Below, piece after piece: positions 17,875 to 25,608 of a DNA stretch of 64,000 bases (its first letter is position 1; each line of letters opens with the position of its first letter). The notes below the pieces were generated by a model, which made no database searches, was not told the origin of the DNA, and was given only the letters and a program-made list of their open reading frames with translations. Position numbers and translations under genes: made by a program. The stretch covers positions 186,001 through 250,000 of the forward strand of contig NZ_QUBQ01000005.1 in NCBI RefSeq assembly GCF_003388735.1, written 5' to 3'. This stretch comes from Paenibacillus paeoniae. Lineage in GTDB: Bacteria; Bacillota; Bacilli; Paenibacillales; Paenibacillaceae.

Positions 17875-17903
17875 ATCATATGTGATCAGGAACGGGAAGG
17901 CAA
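17875..17903 (-). promoter_or_regulatory. SigA-type promoter of the NADH oxidase gene
   Basis: On the minus strand a -35 TTGCCT (17898-17903) and a -10 TATGAT (17875-17880) are 17 bp apart. Two Rex-like boxes lie downstream and one upstream of it. Confidence 0.6.
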
Positions 17904-17920
17904 TAGATTCGAAAGTAATT

Positions 17921-17938
17921 ATGTGATTTTTTTCACAA
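17921..17938. promoter_or_regulatory. Rex-like operator, distal
   Basis: ATGTGATTTTTTTCACAA differs from the Rex consensus in the first base and the last base of the left arm. It lies upstream of the -35 box and near the end of the TSUP gene. Confidence 0.55.
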
Positions 17939-17946
17939 CATGTGAC

Positions 17947-17983
17947 AAAAAGATGACGGCAGGCCCTTTACCCTACCGTCATC
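17947..17983 (-). terminator. Terminator overlapping the end of the TSUP gene
   Basis: On the minus strand GATGACGGTAGG pairs with CCTGCCGTCATC (one G-U pair) and TTTTTG follows. The stop codon of the TSUP gene (17968-17970) lies in the loop. Confidence 0.75.
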
Positions 17984-18744
17984 ACCCATATCTGCCTCGC
18001 AATCAACAATGCGCTGACCCCGATAAACAGCGGCCTTACATACTTTGCCCCTTGTTTAATCGCTACTCTTGAACCTACGATAGAACCAAGCACCATAGCT
18101 CCACCCATCAACAGTCCTACTCCGTAAGCCACTGAGCCAAGCGCGACAAAAGCAATCAGGGAGAACAAATTACTGGTGAAGTTCAGCAGCTTGGCGTTGC
18201 CCGCTGCCTTCACAAAGTCCAGACCAATTAACAGGAAAGCGAAGATTAGAAAAGATCCCGTTCCCGGTCCAAAAAATCCGTCATACCCGCCTAGCAGCAG
18301 AGCGGCAACCGCCATAGCAAGCCAGCTTCTGCGAGATAACGAGCGCAAGGTGCTGACTGATCCCCAGTCCTTCTTGAAGAAGGTGTATAGCGTCACCAGC
18401 AGAAGCATGACAATCATTAGTGGACGCAGCCAATCTGAGGGGACAAGCTGCAGCAACAGCGTACCCGCGACTGCGCCGATGGCGGTTAAAGGTACCAGCT
18501 TGCCGGATAATCGGAGATCCACATGCCCTGACCGGAAAAAAGCGATTGTGCTCGTAAGCGAAGACATTGATCCAGCAAGCTTGTTCGTTCCGAGCGCCAG
18601 ATGCGGCGGCAACCCTGCGGCGAGCAATGCAGGTACTGCAATGAGACCGCCTCCGCCTACGACGGAGTCTACGAATGCTGCAATAAAGCCGCCTGCGACG
18701 ATTATGCATATAACTTGCCAAGTCCATTCCCATTCTATGCCCAT
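17968..18744 (-). CDS. TSUP-family sulfite/organosulfur exporter (TauE/SafE)
   Basis: 258 residues, nearly all membrane helices. AGGFIAAFVDSVVGGGGLIAVPALLAAGLPPHLALGTNK is the family's first repeat signature and GGYDGFFGPGTGSFLIFAFL the second. Members move sulfite, sulfoacetate or related anions. The ribosome site before ATG 18744 is weak. It is transcribed toward the NADH oxidase gene and is separated from it by the terminator above. Which anion it handles is unknown. Confidence 0.88.
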   Translation of the reverse strand: MGIEWEWTWQVICIIVAGGFIAAFVDSVVGGGGLIAVPALLAAGLPPHLALGTNKLAGSMSSLTSTIAFFRSGHVDLRLSGKLVPLTAIGAVAGTLLLQLVPSDWLRPLMIVMLLLVTLYTFFKKDWGSVSTLRSLSRRSWLAMAVAALLLGGYDGFFGPGTGSFLIFAFLLIGLDFVKAAGNAKLLNFTSNLFSLIAFVALGSVAYGVGLLMGGAMVLGSIVGSRVAIKQGAKYVRPLFIGVSALLIARQIWVMTVG

Positions 18745-18840
18745 AGTACTTCATCCCGTTCTTTTATCAGTCTGATCATTCGATGTATGCCGACAAATCA
18801 TATCGCATTTTTCAACGATTCGCCAGATGTGTTGCCTATT

Positions 18841-18868
18841 TTGCACCGGTAGAGAGAAGAGCTATAAT
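18841..18868 (+). promoter_or_regulatory. SigA-type promoter of the SDR gene
   Basis: TTGCAC (18841-18846) and TATAAT (18863-18868) are 16 bp apart and lie 60 bases before the SDR start codon. Confidence 0.65.
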
Positions 18869-18927
18869 AACTCATGAAAACTACAATCATGTCATCCATC
18901 ATAGATAGTTGAAGGAGGAGGTTCATC

Positions 18928-19698
18928 ATGATCGGTTCAAAGAGGGATGATGCGGTTTTTACGGGAAAGGTTGTCCTTGTTACAGGGGCGGGAGCGGGGA
19001 TTGGACAAGCGCTTGCACTGGCTTACGCCAGAAGCGGAGCAACCGTCGCAATAGCTGACCGCAATGAGGGCGGGCTGGCAGAGACTTCAGCGCAACTGGA
19101 AGGGGAAGGCTATGCAGCCATCTCGATCACGGCTGATCTGAGCCTCTCTGATGATATCTCCCGAATGTTCGAGAGAATGGAAGAACAAACTGGCGGTATC
19201 GATATCTTGATTAATAACGCCGGATTCGGCATTTGGAAATCACCATATGACCTTGAACTGGATGAATGGGATTGTGTCTTGAATACGAATTTGCGGGGCA
19301 CCTTCCTCTGTTCACGCGAGGCTGCGAAGGGGATGAAGAAGCGGGGCGGCGGATCTATTGTGAACCTGTCTTCGACACGCGCGCTCATGTCAGAGGCCAA
19401 TTCGGAAGCTTATGCAGCATCCAAAGCCGGCATTTTGGGCTTGACCCATGCGATGGCCGTTTCCCTTGGGCCAGACCGTATTCGTGTCAATGCGATATGC
19501 CCGGGGTGGATTGATACAGGCGATTACAGCGCGCTTCGTACCGAGGATCATGTTCAGCATCCGGCAGGACGAGTGGGAAAGCCTGAAGATATCACGAAGG
19601 CGTGCTTCTATTTAAGTGATCCGCACAACGACTTCGTAACGGGTATTCATCTTACTGTTGATGGCGGCATGACCAGACGCATGATTTATGAAGAGTAG
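18928..19698 (+). CDS. Short-chain dehydrogenase/reductase
   Basis: 256 residues, classical SDR length. The cofactor motif VTGAGAGIGQALA, the NNAGFG structural motif, the catalytic serines near IVNLSSTRALM, the YAASKAG Tyr-Lys pair and the C-terminal FVTGIHLTVDGGM are all present. ADRNEGG after beta-2 suggests NAD rather than NADP preference. GAAGGAGGAGG precedes the ATG. No neighbour indicates the substrate. Confidence 0.88.
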   Translation: MIGSKRDDAVFTGKVVLVTGAGAGIGQALALAYARSGATVAIADRNEGGLAETSAQLEGEGYAAISITADLSLSDDISRMFERMEEQTGGIDILINNAGFGIWKSPYDLELDEWDCVLNTNLRGTFLCSREAAKGMKKRGGGSIVNLSSTRALMSEANSEAYAASKAGILGLTHAMAVSLGPDRIRVNAICPGWIDTGDYSALRTEDHVQHPAGRVGKPEDITKACFYLSDPHNDFVTGIHLTVDGGMTRRMIYEE

Positions 19699-19724
19699 CA
19701 CTCGGCGCGGTTTCAAGAGTTTAA

Positions 19725-19759
19725 CAAAGACTGCCATTTTTTCTCTACGGCAGTCTTTG
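19725..19759. terminator. Bidirectional terminator between the SDR and M23 genes
   Basis: CAAAGACTGCC (19725-19735) and GGCAGTCTTTG (19749-19759) pair around a T-rich loop between two convergent genes. Confidence 0.7.
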
Positions 19760-19767
19760 CATACGTA

Positions 19768-20799
19768 TTATTTTCCTGCGATGCTAACGGTTTTTCCGCG
19801 AGTTGGTTCCAGATCATTCGACCATTTGACACGAATCGAGGAGGACTCATATAAGTCGCTGCCGTCCGATACCTGGAAGTGCATGTGCGCTTCACTGGAA
19901 TTGCCTGAGTTGCCGACCTCGCCAATTTTATCTCCGCGTTTGACTTGGTCACCTACTTTTACAATAGCGGACCCTTTCTTCAAGTGAGCCAAATAGCTGT
20001 ATTCGCCTCCGTGATCGATGATGACGACATTGCCGGCAGGGGCTTTTTCGTTCATGACCCCAACAGGTTCATTGTCTGCGATATCATTCACAACCTCGAC
20101 AACGGTTCCGTCAGCGGGCGCGACCACTTCCTGTCCGAATGCATGATAGCTTTCGTTTTTAGTTGGATCTCCTTCATAGGACATGCCATCTTTTTCTTGA
20201 ATGAGGTCATAGGCATATCGCTGAGATGGATGTGCGTAATGGTAGTTGTCGAATACATTCGTTCCGCCCCAGAAGACAAACCAATCTCCATGCATAGGAA
20301 AATCATAGGCAGTTTTTGTGTAGAGCTTGTCACTCTCGACATGCTGTTCAAGCATCTGGAATTGAAGGGCTGCGATCACGTCATTTTCGCCAAATGCGGC
20401 AAACATCCCTATTCCATTGGAACTGCTCAACCATAATCGTTGCTCCAATCCGTTCAGTTTTAGAATGCTCGATTCCTGTAAGGATTCGACTCCGGCTAAG
20501 GTGTCAGCGGCTATTGCCGTGAAATCCGCTTCGCTTACTTGTGTCCGAAAGTCTGGGCTTAATTGTTTATAGATGAGGCTATATTCACCATCCATAATGG
20601 CTTTTGCCAAGTCAGCGGGTTTAATCTTGGTATTTTCTGTCTCTGTCTCTGTTTGGCCGTTTCCTGAACTTTGCTCAGTTGGCTGAGGTGTGGCAGCGGG
20701 TTTTGCATCTCCGCCGCAAGCGGTTAACATGCCTGTTATTGCCCCCGTTACGAGGATAGCTCCGATCGTTTTGTAGCGACGTGGCGTTGGTTTACTCAT
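19768..20799 (-). CDS. M23-like (LytM-fold) lipoprotein
   Basis: 343 residues from ATG 20799, with AAAGGAG 8 bases upstream. The lipobox is MLTAC (Cys28). A middle region (about 55-150) looks like the DUF3887 type seen before peptidases (LSPDFRTQVSEADFTAIA). The C-terminal LytM fold has VVAPADGTVVEV, VVIIDHGGEYSYLAHL and HMHFQV. The usual HxxxD of M23 reads HAFGQ here, so the first zinc ligand pair is altered; HPSQRYAYD upstream may replace it. It may be a cell-wall endopeptidase or a binding-only homologue. Confidence 0.8.
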   Translation of the reverse strand: MSKPTPRRYKTIGAILVTGAITGMLTACGGDAKPAATPQPTEQSSGNGQTETETENTKIKPADLAKAIMDGEYSLIYKQLSPDFRTQVSEADFTAIAADTLAGVESLQESSILKLNGLEQRLWLSSSNGIGMFAAFGENDVIAALQFQMLEQHVESDKLYTKTAYDFPMHGDWFVFWGGTNVFDNYHYAHPSQRYAYDLIQEKDGMSYEGDPTKNESYHAFGQEVVAPADGTVVEVVNDIADNEPVGVMNEKAPAGNVVIIDHGGEYSYLAHLKKGSAIVKVGDQVKRGDKIGEVGNSGNSSEAHMHFQVSDGSDLYESSSIRVKWSNDLEPTRGKTVSIAGK

Positions 20800-21017
20800 T
20801 GAATCCACTCCTTTTTTATATCGCCTGTGCTTTTGGCGTTATCCTTATCGTAGCATCGCCAGTTGAAGTAACACGTAACGGAATATGAACGGAGTCTTAA
20901 GGATTCCAACCCATAATCCGGAAAAAATTAAGGCTCCGTTAAGAATAGCGCTGCATGATGCTTATAGAAGTCGTGTTAAAATAGAGCCAAGCAAATGGCA
21001 AAAGGAGGATCACCACC

Positions 21018-21755
21018 TTGAACGACGCTTCTATTCTGCTCGTCGACGACGAACTGTCTATCCTTGAATTGATGCGCACTGTGCTGCGCAAAGAAGGCTT
21101 TGTTCATATTGATGCCGTTCGCTCTGCTGAGGAAGCTCTGGATGCTTGCGCCGCCAAGACGTATCATCTCATCGTGCTTGATGTGATGATGCCGGGGCGG
21201 AGCGGGATTGAGATCGCCCCCTTCCTTCGGCAATTAACGGATGCGCCGATCCTGTTTCTGACGGCGCGCATCTCGGACTTCGACAAGCTTTCCGGTTTCG
21301 CCGTAGGGGGAGACGATTATATTACCAAGCCGTTCAATCCGATGGAGGTTGTAGCCCGTATCCGGTCTCAGCTTCGAAGATATATGGCGACTGCGATCCA
21401 TCATTCAGCAGGACTCGGGAAGAGTTCCGGAAATGTAGGTACAGTCTACGATTATGGCAGATTTCAAGTGCACGAAGAAGCGGGTGAGCTGATCGTAAAC
21501 GGCCAATCCGTAGCTTGTCCTGCACTTGTTTTTCAATTGCTCCTTTATTTGTGTAAACATCCGAATCGGGTATTTGGAAAAAGCGAGCTATATGAGAAAG
21601 TATGGGGCGAGGATGCGCTGAATGACGATAATACGGTAATGGTGCATATTCACCGTATCCGTGAACGAATCGAAGAGGATCTTTCCAGACCGAAGTTTAT
21701 TGTGAATGTAAGAGGAATGGGCTATAAGCTCGTGAATAAGCCGGGACAGGGGTAA
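21018..21755 (+). CDS. OmpR-type response regulator
   Basis: 245 residues. The receiver domain has acidic residues in LLVDDE (10-11), phospho-acceptor Asp55 in LIVLDVMMPG, Thr in LTARIS and Lys in YITKPF. The C-terminal winged helix (about 150-240) ends in HIHRIRERIEEDLSRPKFI and VRGMGYKL. The start is TTG 21018 behind AAAGGAGG. It lies 9 bases before its histidine kinase. Confidence 0.92.
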   Translation: MNDASILLVDDELSILELMRTVLRKEGFVHIDAVRSAEEALDACAAKTYHLIVLDVMMPGRSGIEIAPFLRQLTDAPILFLTARISDFDKLSGFAVGGDDYITKPFNPMEVVARIRSQLRRYMATAIHHSAGLGKSSGNVGTVYDYGRFQVHEEAGELIVNGQSVACPALVFQLLLYLCKHPNRVFGKSELYEKVWGEDALNDDNTVMVHIHRIRERIEEDLSRPKFIVNVRGMGYKLVNKPGQG

Positions 21756-21764
21756 GGAATAGCC

Positions 21765-23522
21765 ATGAATATGAAGGGACGGCTTATGTGGCGATTTACG
21801 CTCCAGCTGTCGATTGCTGGCGTTGTCGCCTTGCTTATCGTTGCTGCCGGTATCCTATGGATTACGCATCGGTATGCGGAAATCAGCATCACGAAGGATT
21901 TTGCATCTGCTGGCATGGAAAGATTGGTGGAATCATCCAAGTTGACACCTGAGGGCATCCGGTTCGATCCGAAGCTGCTGGAACAAGTGAAAGCGAACAA
22001 TGGCTGGCTGCAAAGCTTGGATGAGACCGGAGGTGTGGAGCAGTCCTATAACGCGCCCAAGGATGTGCCACTCAAGTATGCACCAGGCGAGTTAGTAGCT
22101 TATTGGCTGGGAAAAAGCCCGTTCCCTTATCATTTGTATTTGTGGGTACAGGAGAAGCATGGGAGAGTTTACACTGTAGTCTACGGTGTAAAGAATGAGA
22201 TAGGACCGATTCTGAACATGGTTGCGTCTCAGGGAAGACTTGATTCGCATGACCAATTGTACTTGCCGGATGAAATGGCCAAGCGTCTGCAGATGCTTGG
22301 CGGATTTGTACAGTTGATCAATCGAGATGGAGTCGAGCTTGGTTCCTATAATAAACCGCATAATGTCACGAAACTCTATAACATTGATGAGTTGGTTCTG
22401 CGATCCATTTACAATGTACGTTACGGTTATTTGATGGATTCGATCTATGAGCGTGACACGGGCAGAACATGGATTGTTGCTATACCGAATCCAGGTGAAC
22501 GCACGCAATCGGAAGGGAGCTCGTTTCCGCCGGAGGCCAAAGTGCTGTTGATTGCCGTCGTGGCTATGTTCTTGGCTTTGGTCCTCGTTTTCTTCTTGTT
22601 ATCTTTATGGAATGCCCATCGGTTCGGGTCCCCTATGCTTCATATGCTGGCTTGGCTTGATTTATTGGCCAAAGGCGAATATAAGGAACCCACAGACAGG
22701 AAAGGAATTCCAAGGAGCCGTCGGTCTCAAGGCGGCACGAGGTCGCGTTACCGTGTATTTTCCGACTTCCTTCACTCTATTGAGCGATTGACTACGACGT
22801 TGCTGAGAGACCGGGAACTCCGTTTGCAGAATAAAAATCTGCGAGAAGAGTGGATATCGGGTATCACTCATGATTTGAAGACACCGCTCTCCTCCATCAA
22901 AGGTTATGCTCATATGCTATCGGAAGAACGGTATGAATGGAGCGCAGAAGAAGTTCGCAGTTTCTCCCAAACGATGTTGGAGAAATCTGCTCATATGGAT
23001 AGGTTAATCAATGATCTTGCTATCACATATCGAATAAGTGCGGGTGTGCAGCCGCCGGAAGGAGAAGTAATTGAGCTGAACAGCTGGCTTCGCCGTTCGA
23101 TCGAACAAGCAGCTTCCCATCCTTCTTTTGACACTCACAGGGTAAGTTTTGTTCCTTGGGGAGAGGATATAACGATTAAACTGTATGGGCCGTGGCTGGA
23201 TCGTGTGGTTATGAATTTAACGGCTAATGCCTTGTTGCATAATCCGCCCGAGACGCAATTGACGGTTAGCGTCATGATAGATGGTCAAGAGGATGGCATA
23301 TTCATTCTGTTCACCGATAACGGTCAAGGAATGGATGAGCAGACAGCAGGCAGGCTGTTCGAGCGTTATTACCGAGGGACCGACAGTATGTCGATGACAG
23401 AAGGTACAGGGCTTGGAATGGCGATAGCCAAGGATCTTGTGGAAGCGATGGGCGGTCAGATTACTATCGATACGATGCCGGATCAAGGCACGACTGTTCG
23501 CCTTAGCTGGCCGAGGGGATAA
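21765..23522 (+). CDS. Membrane sensor histidine kinase
   Basis: 585 residues. One membrane helix (about 12-35), an extracellular sensor region (about 36-255) and a second helix (about 258-282) precede a basic HAMP-like linker with low-complexity Arg/Ser. The H-box is EEWISGITHDLKTPLSS; N, G1 (FTDNGQGMDE), F and G2 (GTGLGMAIAKDL) boxes are intact. It pairs with the OmpR regulator just upstream. The signal is unknown; no target gene stands out nearby. Confidence 0.9.
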   Translation: MNMKGRLMWRFTLQLSIAGVVALLIVAAGILWITHRYAEISITKDFASAGMERLVESSKLTPEGIRFDPKLLEQVKANNGWLQSLDETGGVEQSYNAPKDVPLKYAPGELVAYWLGKSPFPYHLYLWVQEKHGRVYTVVYGVKNEIGPILNMVASQGRLDSHDQLYLPDEMAKRLQMLGGFVQLINRDGVELGSYNKPHNVTKLYNIDELVLRSIYNVRYGYLMDSIYERDTGRTWIVAIPNPGERTQSEGSSFPPEAKVLLIAVVAMFLALVLVFFLLSLWNAHRFGSPMLHMLAWLDLLAKGEYKEPTDRKGIPRSRRSQGGTRSRYRVFSDFLHSIERLTTTLLRDRELRLQNKNLREEWISGITHDLKTPLSSIKGYAHMLSEERYEWSAEEVRSFSQTMLEKSAHMDRLINDLAITYRISAGVQPPEGEVIELNSWLRRSIEQAASHPSFDTHRVSFVPWGEDITIKLYGPWLDRVVMNLTANALLHNPPETQLTVSVMIDGQEDGIFILFTDNGQGMDEQTAGRLFERYYRGTDSMSMTEGTGLGMAIAKDLVEAMGGQITIDTMPDQGTTVRLSWPRG

Positions 23523-23528
23523 CAGAAG

Positions 23529-23563
23529 AAAGAACGCCCGGCTTAGGAAGCGAGGCGTTCTTT
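23529..23563. terminator. Bidirectional terminator after the two-component operon
   Basis: AAAGAACGCC (23529-23538) and GGCGTTCTTT (23554-23563) pair around a 15-base loop between two convergent operons. Confidence 0.75.
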
Positions 23564-23576
23564 ATCTATAGGAAGG

Positions 23577-24254
23577 CTAGCTGCCGGATTTCTTCTGCAG
23601 CAGGCTTTGAAGCTGTTCTTCAACAAGCGCATTGCGCTGCTCCAGCTTCTGATCATTTACGGCTGGACTTGAATAGCTGCCCCCTGTCGCCGTTTTGGAA
23701 AGTTCCCGGGCTGCCTCCCATTCCATCACCTTCTGCTCGATTCGCTCGAACCCGCGTGCAGCGGAGCTGCCTTGCAGATGAGACCCGGCGAAGCTGCTGC
23801 CGCTGCTTTGCGGGGATGCCTGGCGAACGCGGGCAGCTAACTCAGCGCGCTTGCTTTGCAGGCGTGTTCTTTCTTCTTTAAGCGATTCGACTCGCAGCTG
23901 CAAGTCGGTGGCAGCTTGCTTGGCGATGCCGCGAAGCTTATCGGTATCTTCCGCTTGCTCCAGGTAGAGCAGCTTCGCCTCGAGGGCTGTTCGAGCTTCT
24001 GTCTCGCGGTCTTCAGACGCTGCCTGAATAGCTTTGTCTTCATAATAGCGTGCTTGTGCGTTGAGCTCGTCGAATTTGGAACTCATCATTCGCTCCTGTG
24101 CTTGCTGCTGCACCAGGGCGCGTTCAGCCTTATCAATTTCCTCGTCCAAATCTCTTAAGTAATGATTCAGCATCATCACCGGATTTTCCATCTTATCCAG
24201 CATTTCATTGGCCGCCGCCTTCGTCATATTTACTACACGTTGCAAAATTCCCAT
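23577..24254 (-). CDS. pspA: PspA/IM30-family membrane-stress protein
   Basis: 225 residues, almost wholly coiled coil. The N-terminal amphipathic helix MGILQRVVNMTKAAANEMLDKMENP and NHYLRDLDEEIDKAERAL are diagnostic. These proteins assemble on the inner membrane face to limit leakage and, in many species, form ESCRT-III-like polymers. The C-terminal part (about 140-225) has a Ser/Gly-rich insertion and a final charged helix. It lies 39 bases after the PspC gene, so the two are co-transcribed. Confidence 0.9.
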   Translation of the reverse strand: MGILQRVVNMTKAAANEMLDKMENPVMMLNHYLRDLDEEIDKAERALVQQQAQERMMSSKFDELNAQARYYEDKAIQAASEDRETEARTALEAKLLYLEQAEDTDKLRGIAKQAATDLQLRVESLKEERTRLQSKRAELAARVRQASPQSSGSSFAGSHLQGSSAARGFERIEQKVMEWEAARELSKTATGGSYSSPAVNDQKLEQRNALVEEQLQSLLQKKSGS

Positions 24255-24293
24255 ATCTTAATCTCTCCCTTAAAAGTTTTTTGTCATCATTTA

Positions 24294-24515
24294 TTAGTAA
24301 TGGTAGCGGTTCATGAAAGACATATCGCCCACCGGGGCTTTAGGTACAAGTAGCGTAGCTGCGAAATATAGCAGAATAACCGCTCCGAAGCTGAAAAATC
24401 CAGCGATGACAACCAGCAGCCTTACAATTGTGGAGTCGATGCTGAGCCATTCGCCAATGCCTCCGCAAAGTCCAGTCAATTTATTGTCCGTGTGAGATCG
24501 AAATAGTTTTTTCAT
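24294..24515 (-). CDS. PspC-domain membrane protein
   Basis: 73 residues. KKLFRSHTDNKLTGLCGGIGEWLSIDSTIVRLL is the PspC signature, followed by one hydrophobic hairpin (VVIAGFFSFGAVILLYFAATLLVP). I prefer ATG 24515 (MKKLF); an in-frame ATG at 24524 is possible but would overlap the AGGAAAGG ribosome site. PspC proteins sense or transmit membrane stress and here probably dock PspA. Confidence 0.87.
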   Translation of the reverse strand: MKKLFRSHTDNKLTGLCGGIGEWLSIDSTIVRLLVVIAGFFSFGAVILLYFAATLLVPKAPVGDMSFMNRYHY

Positions 24516-24812
24516 GTTCCTCATCCTTTCCTGTCGCTCATCTATGTCTTTATTCTACCTGGCCATAAGCTTCCTGGTAACGGTCCAGGGTCTATTCTTG
24601 ATGCTGGCCTTGAGTCGGGGGTGGACTCCGACGGACGGCGGGGGGAAGTGTGACAGCAAGTTCGGGGATACATCGTCACAATCTATTAATAAAATGGAGT
24701 GGAAACAACGATAATAATAATTGGATAGTTAAAGTCATAATGGACATTTATAGGGAAAGTGAAAGGTCAGGCGGCGTTCAGCAATCAAAAAAGAAATGCG
24801 GGGGAATGAAAT

Positions 24813-25526
24813 TTGAAATTGAAATGGTGGTATACGATCATCATGGTCTCTTTGTTGTTAACCGCTTGTGGTTCAAATTCGAATCAAAGCTTGAGCGTGC
24901 CAGCAAACTCAGAGAGATCGGATGTCCAAATGGAGTATGACATAGCAGGCGTCTCGTACAACAAAAATAACGTCAAGATTAAGTACCCAGCTATTACGGG
25001 AATGAAAGACAAGGATAGAGAGGATGTACTTAATAAGCTTATCGAACAGGAAGCAATGACCATCCTGGATACGTTTGATGGGGAAAAAGACACGATAGAA
25101 ATGGACTTTCAAATCAAACTCCGCGACGAGAGAATTCTAAGTATCGTCTATCCCGGATATGCCAATTCAGAAGGGGCAGCTCATCCTGTAAACTTATTTC
25201 AGACTACAAACGTGGATATCGAGCATGGACAGAAATTAAGGCTGCAGGATCTGGTCAAGGTGGATCATCAACTTATAGAAGCGTTCAGAACGGGCGTGTA
25301 TCAAACGCATGACCAACAACTTGATTTAGCCCAAGAAGGACTATTGGAGGAGACGCTGGAGCAGTTTGGGGATGAAGAGTTGTTAAGTTATTTTTCTAAT
25401 GCGGATTCCGAAATCGGCGGTGCATTCAGTTATGTTACGCAAGATTCCATCGGGATTAGCCTGCCGGTTGCACATGCTTTAGGCGATCATTTCGAGATGG
25501 AGATAAGCAGAGAAAAGCTCGATTAG
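24813..25526 (+). CDS. Lipoprotein with RsiV-like (DUF3298/DUF4163) domain
   Basis: 237 residues. The N-terminus KLKWWYTIIMVSLLLTACGS carries a lipobox with Cys19. The body (VKIKYPAITGMKDKDREDVLNKLI ... LSIVYPGYANSEGAAHPVN ... IEHGQKLRLQDLVK ... AHALGDHFEMEI) matches the DUF3298 layout found in RsiV and PdaC-type proteins, which bind lysozyme or face peptidoglycan. The start is TTG 24813 behind GCGGGGGA. The 288 bases before it hold no gene I can support. Confidence 0.72.
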   Translation: MKLKWWYTIIMVSLLLTACGSNSNQSLSVPANSERSDVQMEYDIAGVSYNKNNVKIKYPAITGMKDKDREDVLNKLIEQEAMTILDTFDGEKDTIEMDFQIKLRDERILSIVYPGYANSEGAAHPVNLFQTTNVDIEHGQKLRLQDLVKVDHQLIEAFRTGVYQTHDQQLDLAQEGLLEETLEQFGDEELLSYFSNADSEIGGAFSYVTQDSIGISLPVAHALGDHFEMEISREKLD

Positions 25527-25608
25527 ATGCGATAAGCTATTGTAATTTTTATCCGCACATATGATGATAGGGATAAGTGGGAAAAATCTCTAGTGTGGAG
25601 GGGTTAGG

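Noticed and set aside
24650-24940. 96-codon rightward frame upstream of the lipoprotein
   Set aside because: It overlaps the TTG-started lipoprotein, which has a real signal peptide and ribosome site; the composition is not protein-like.
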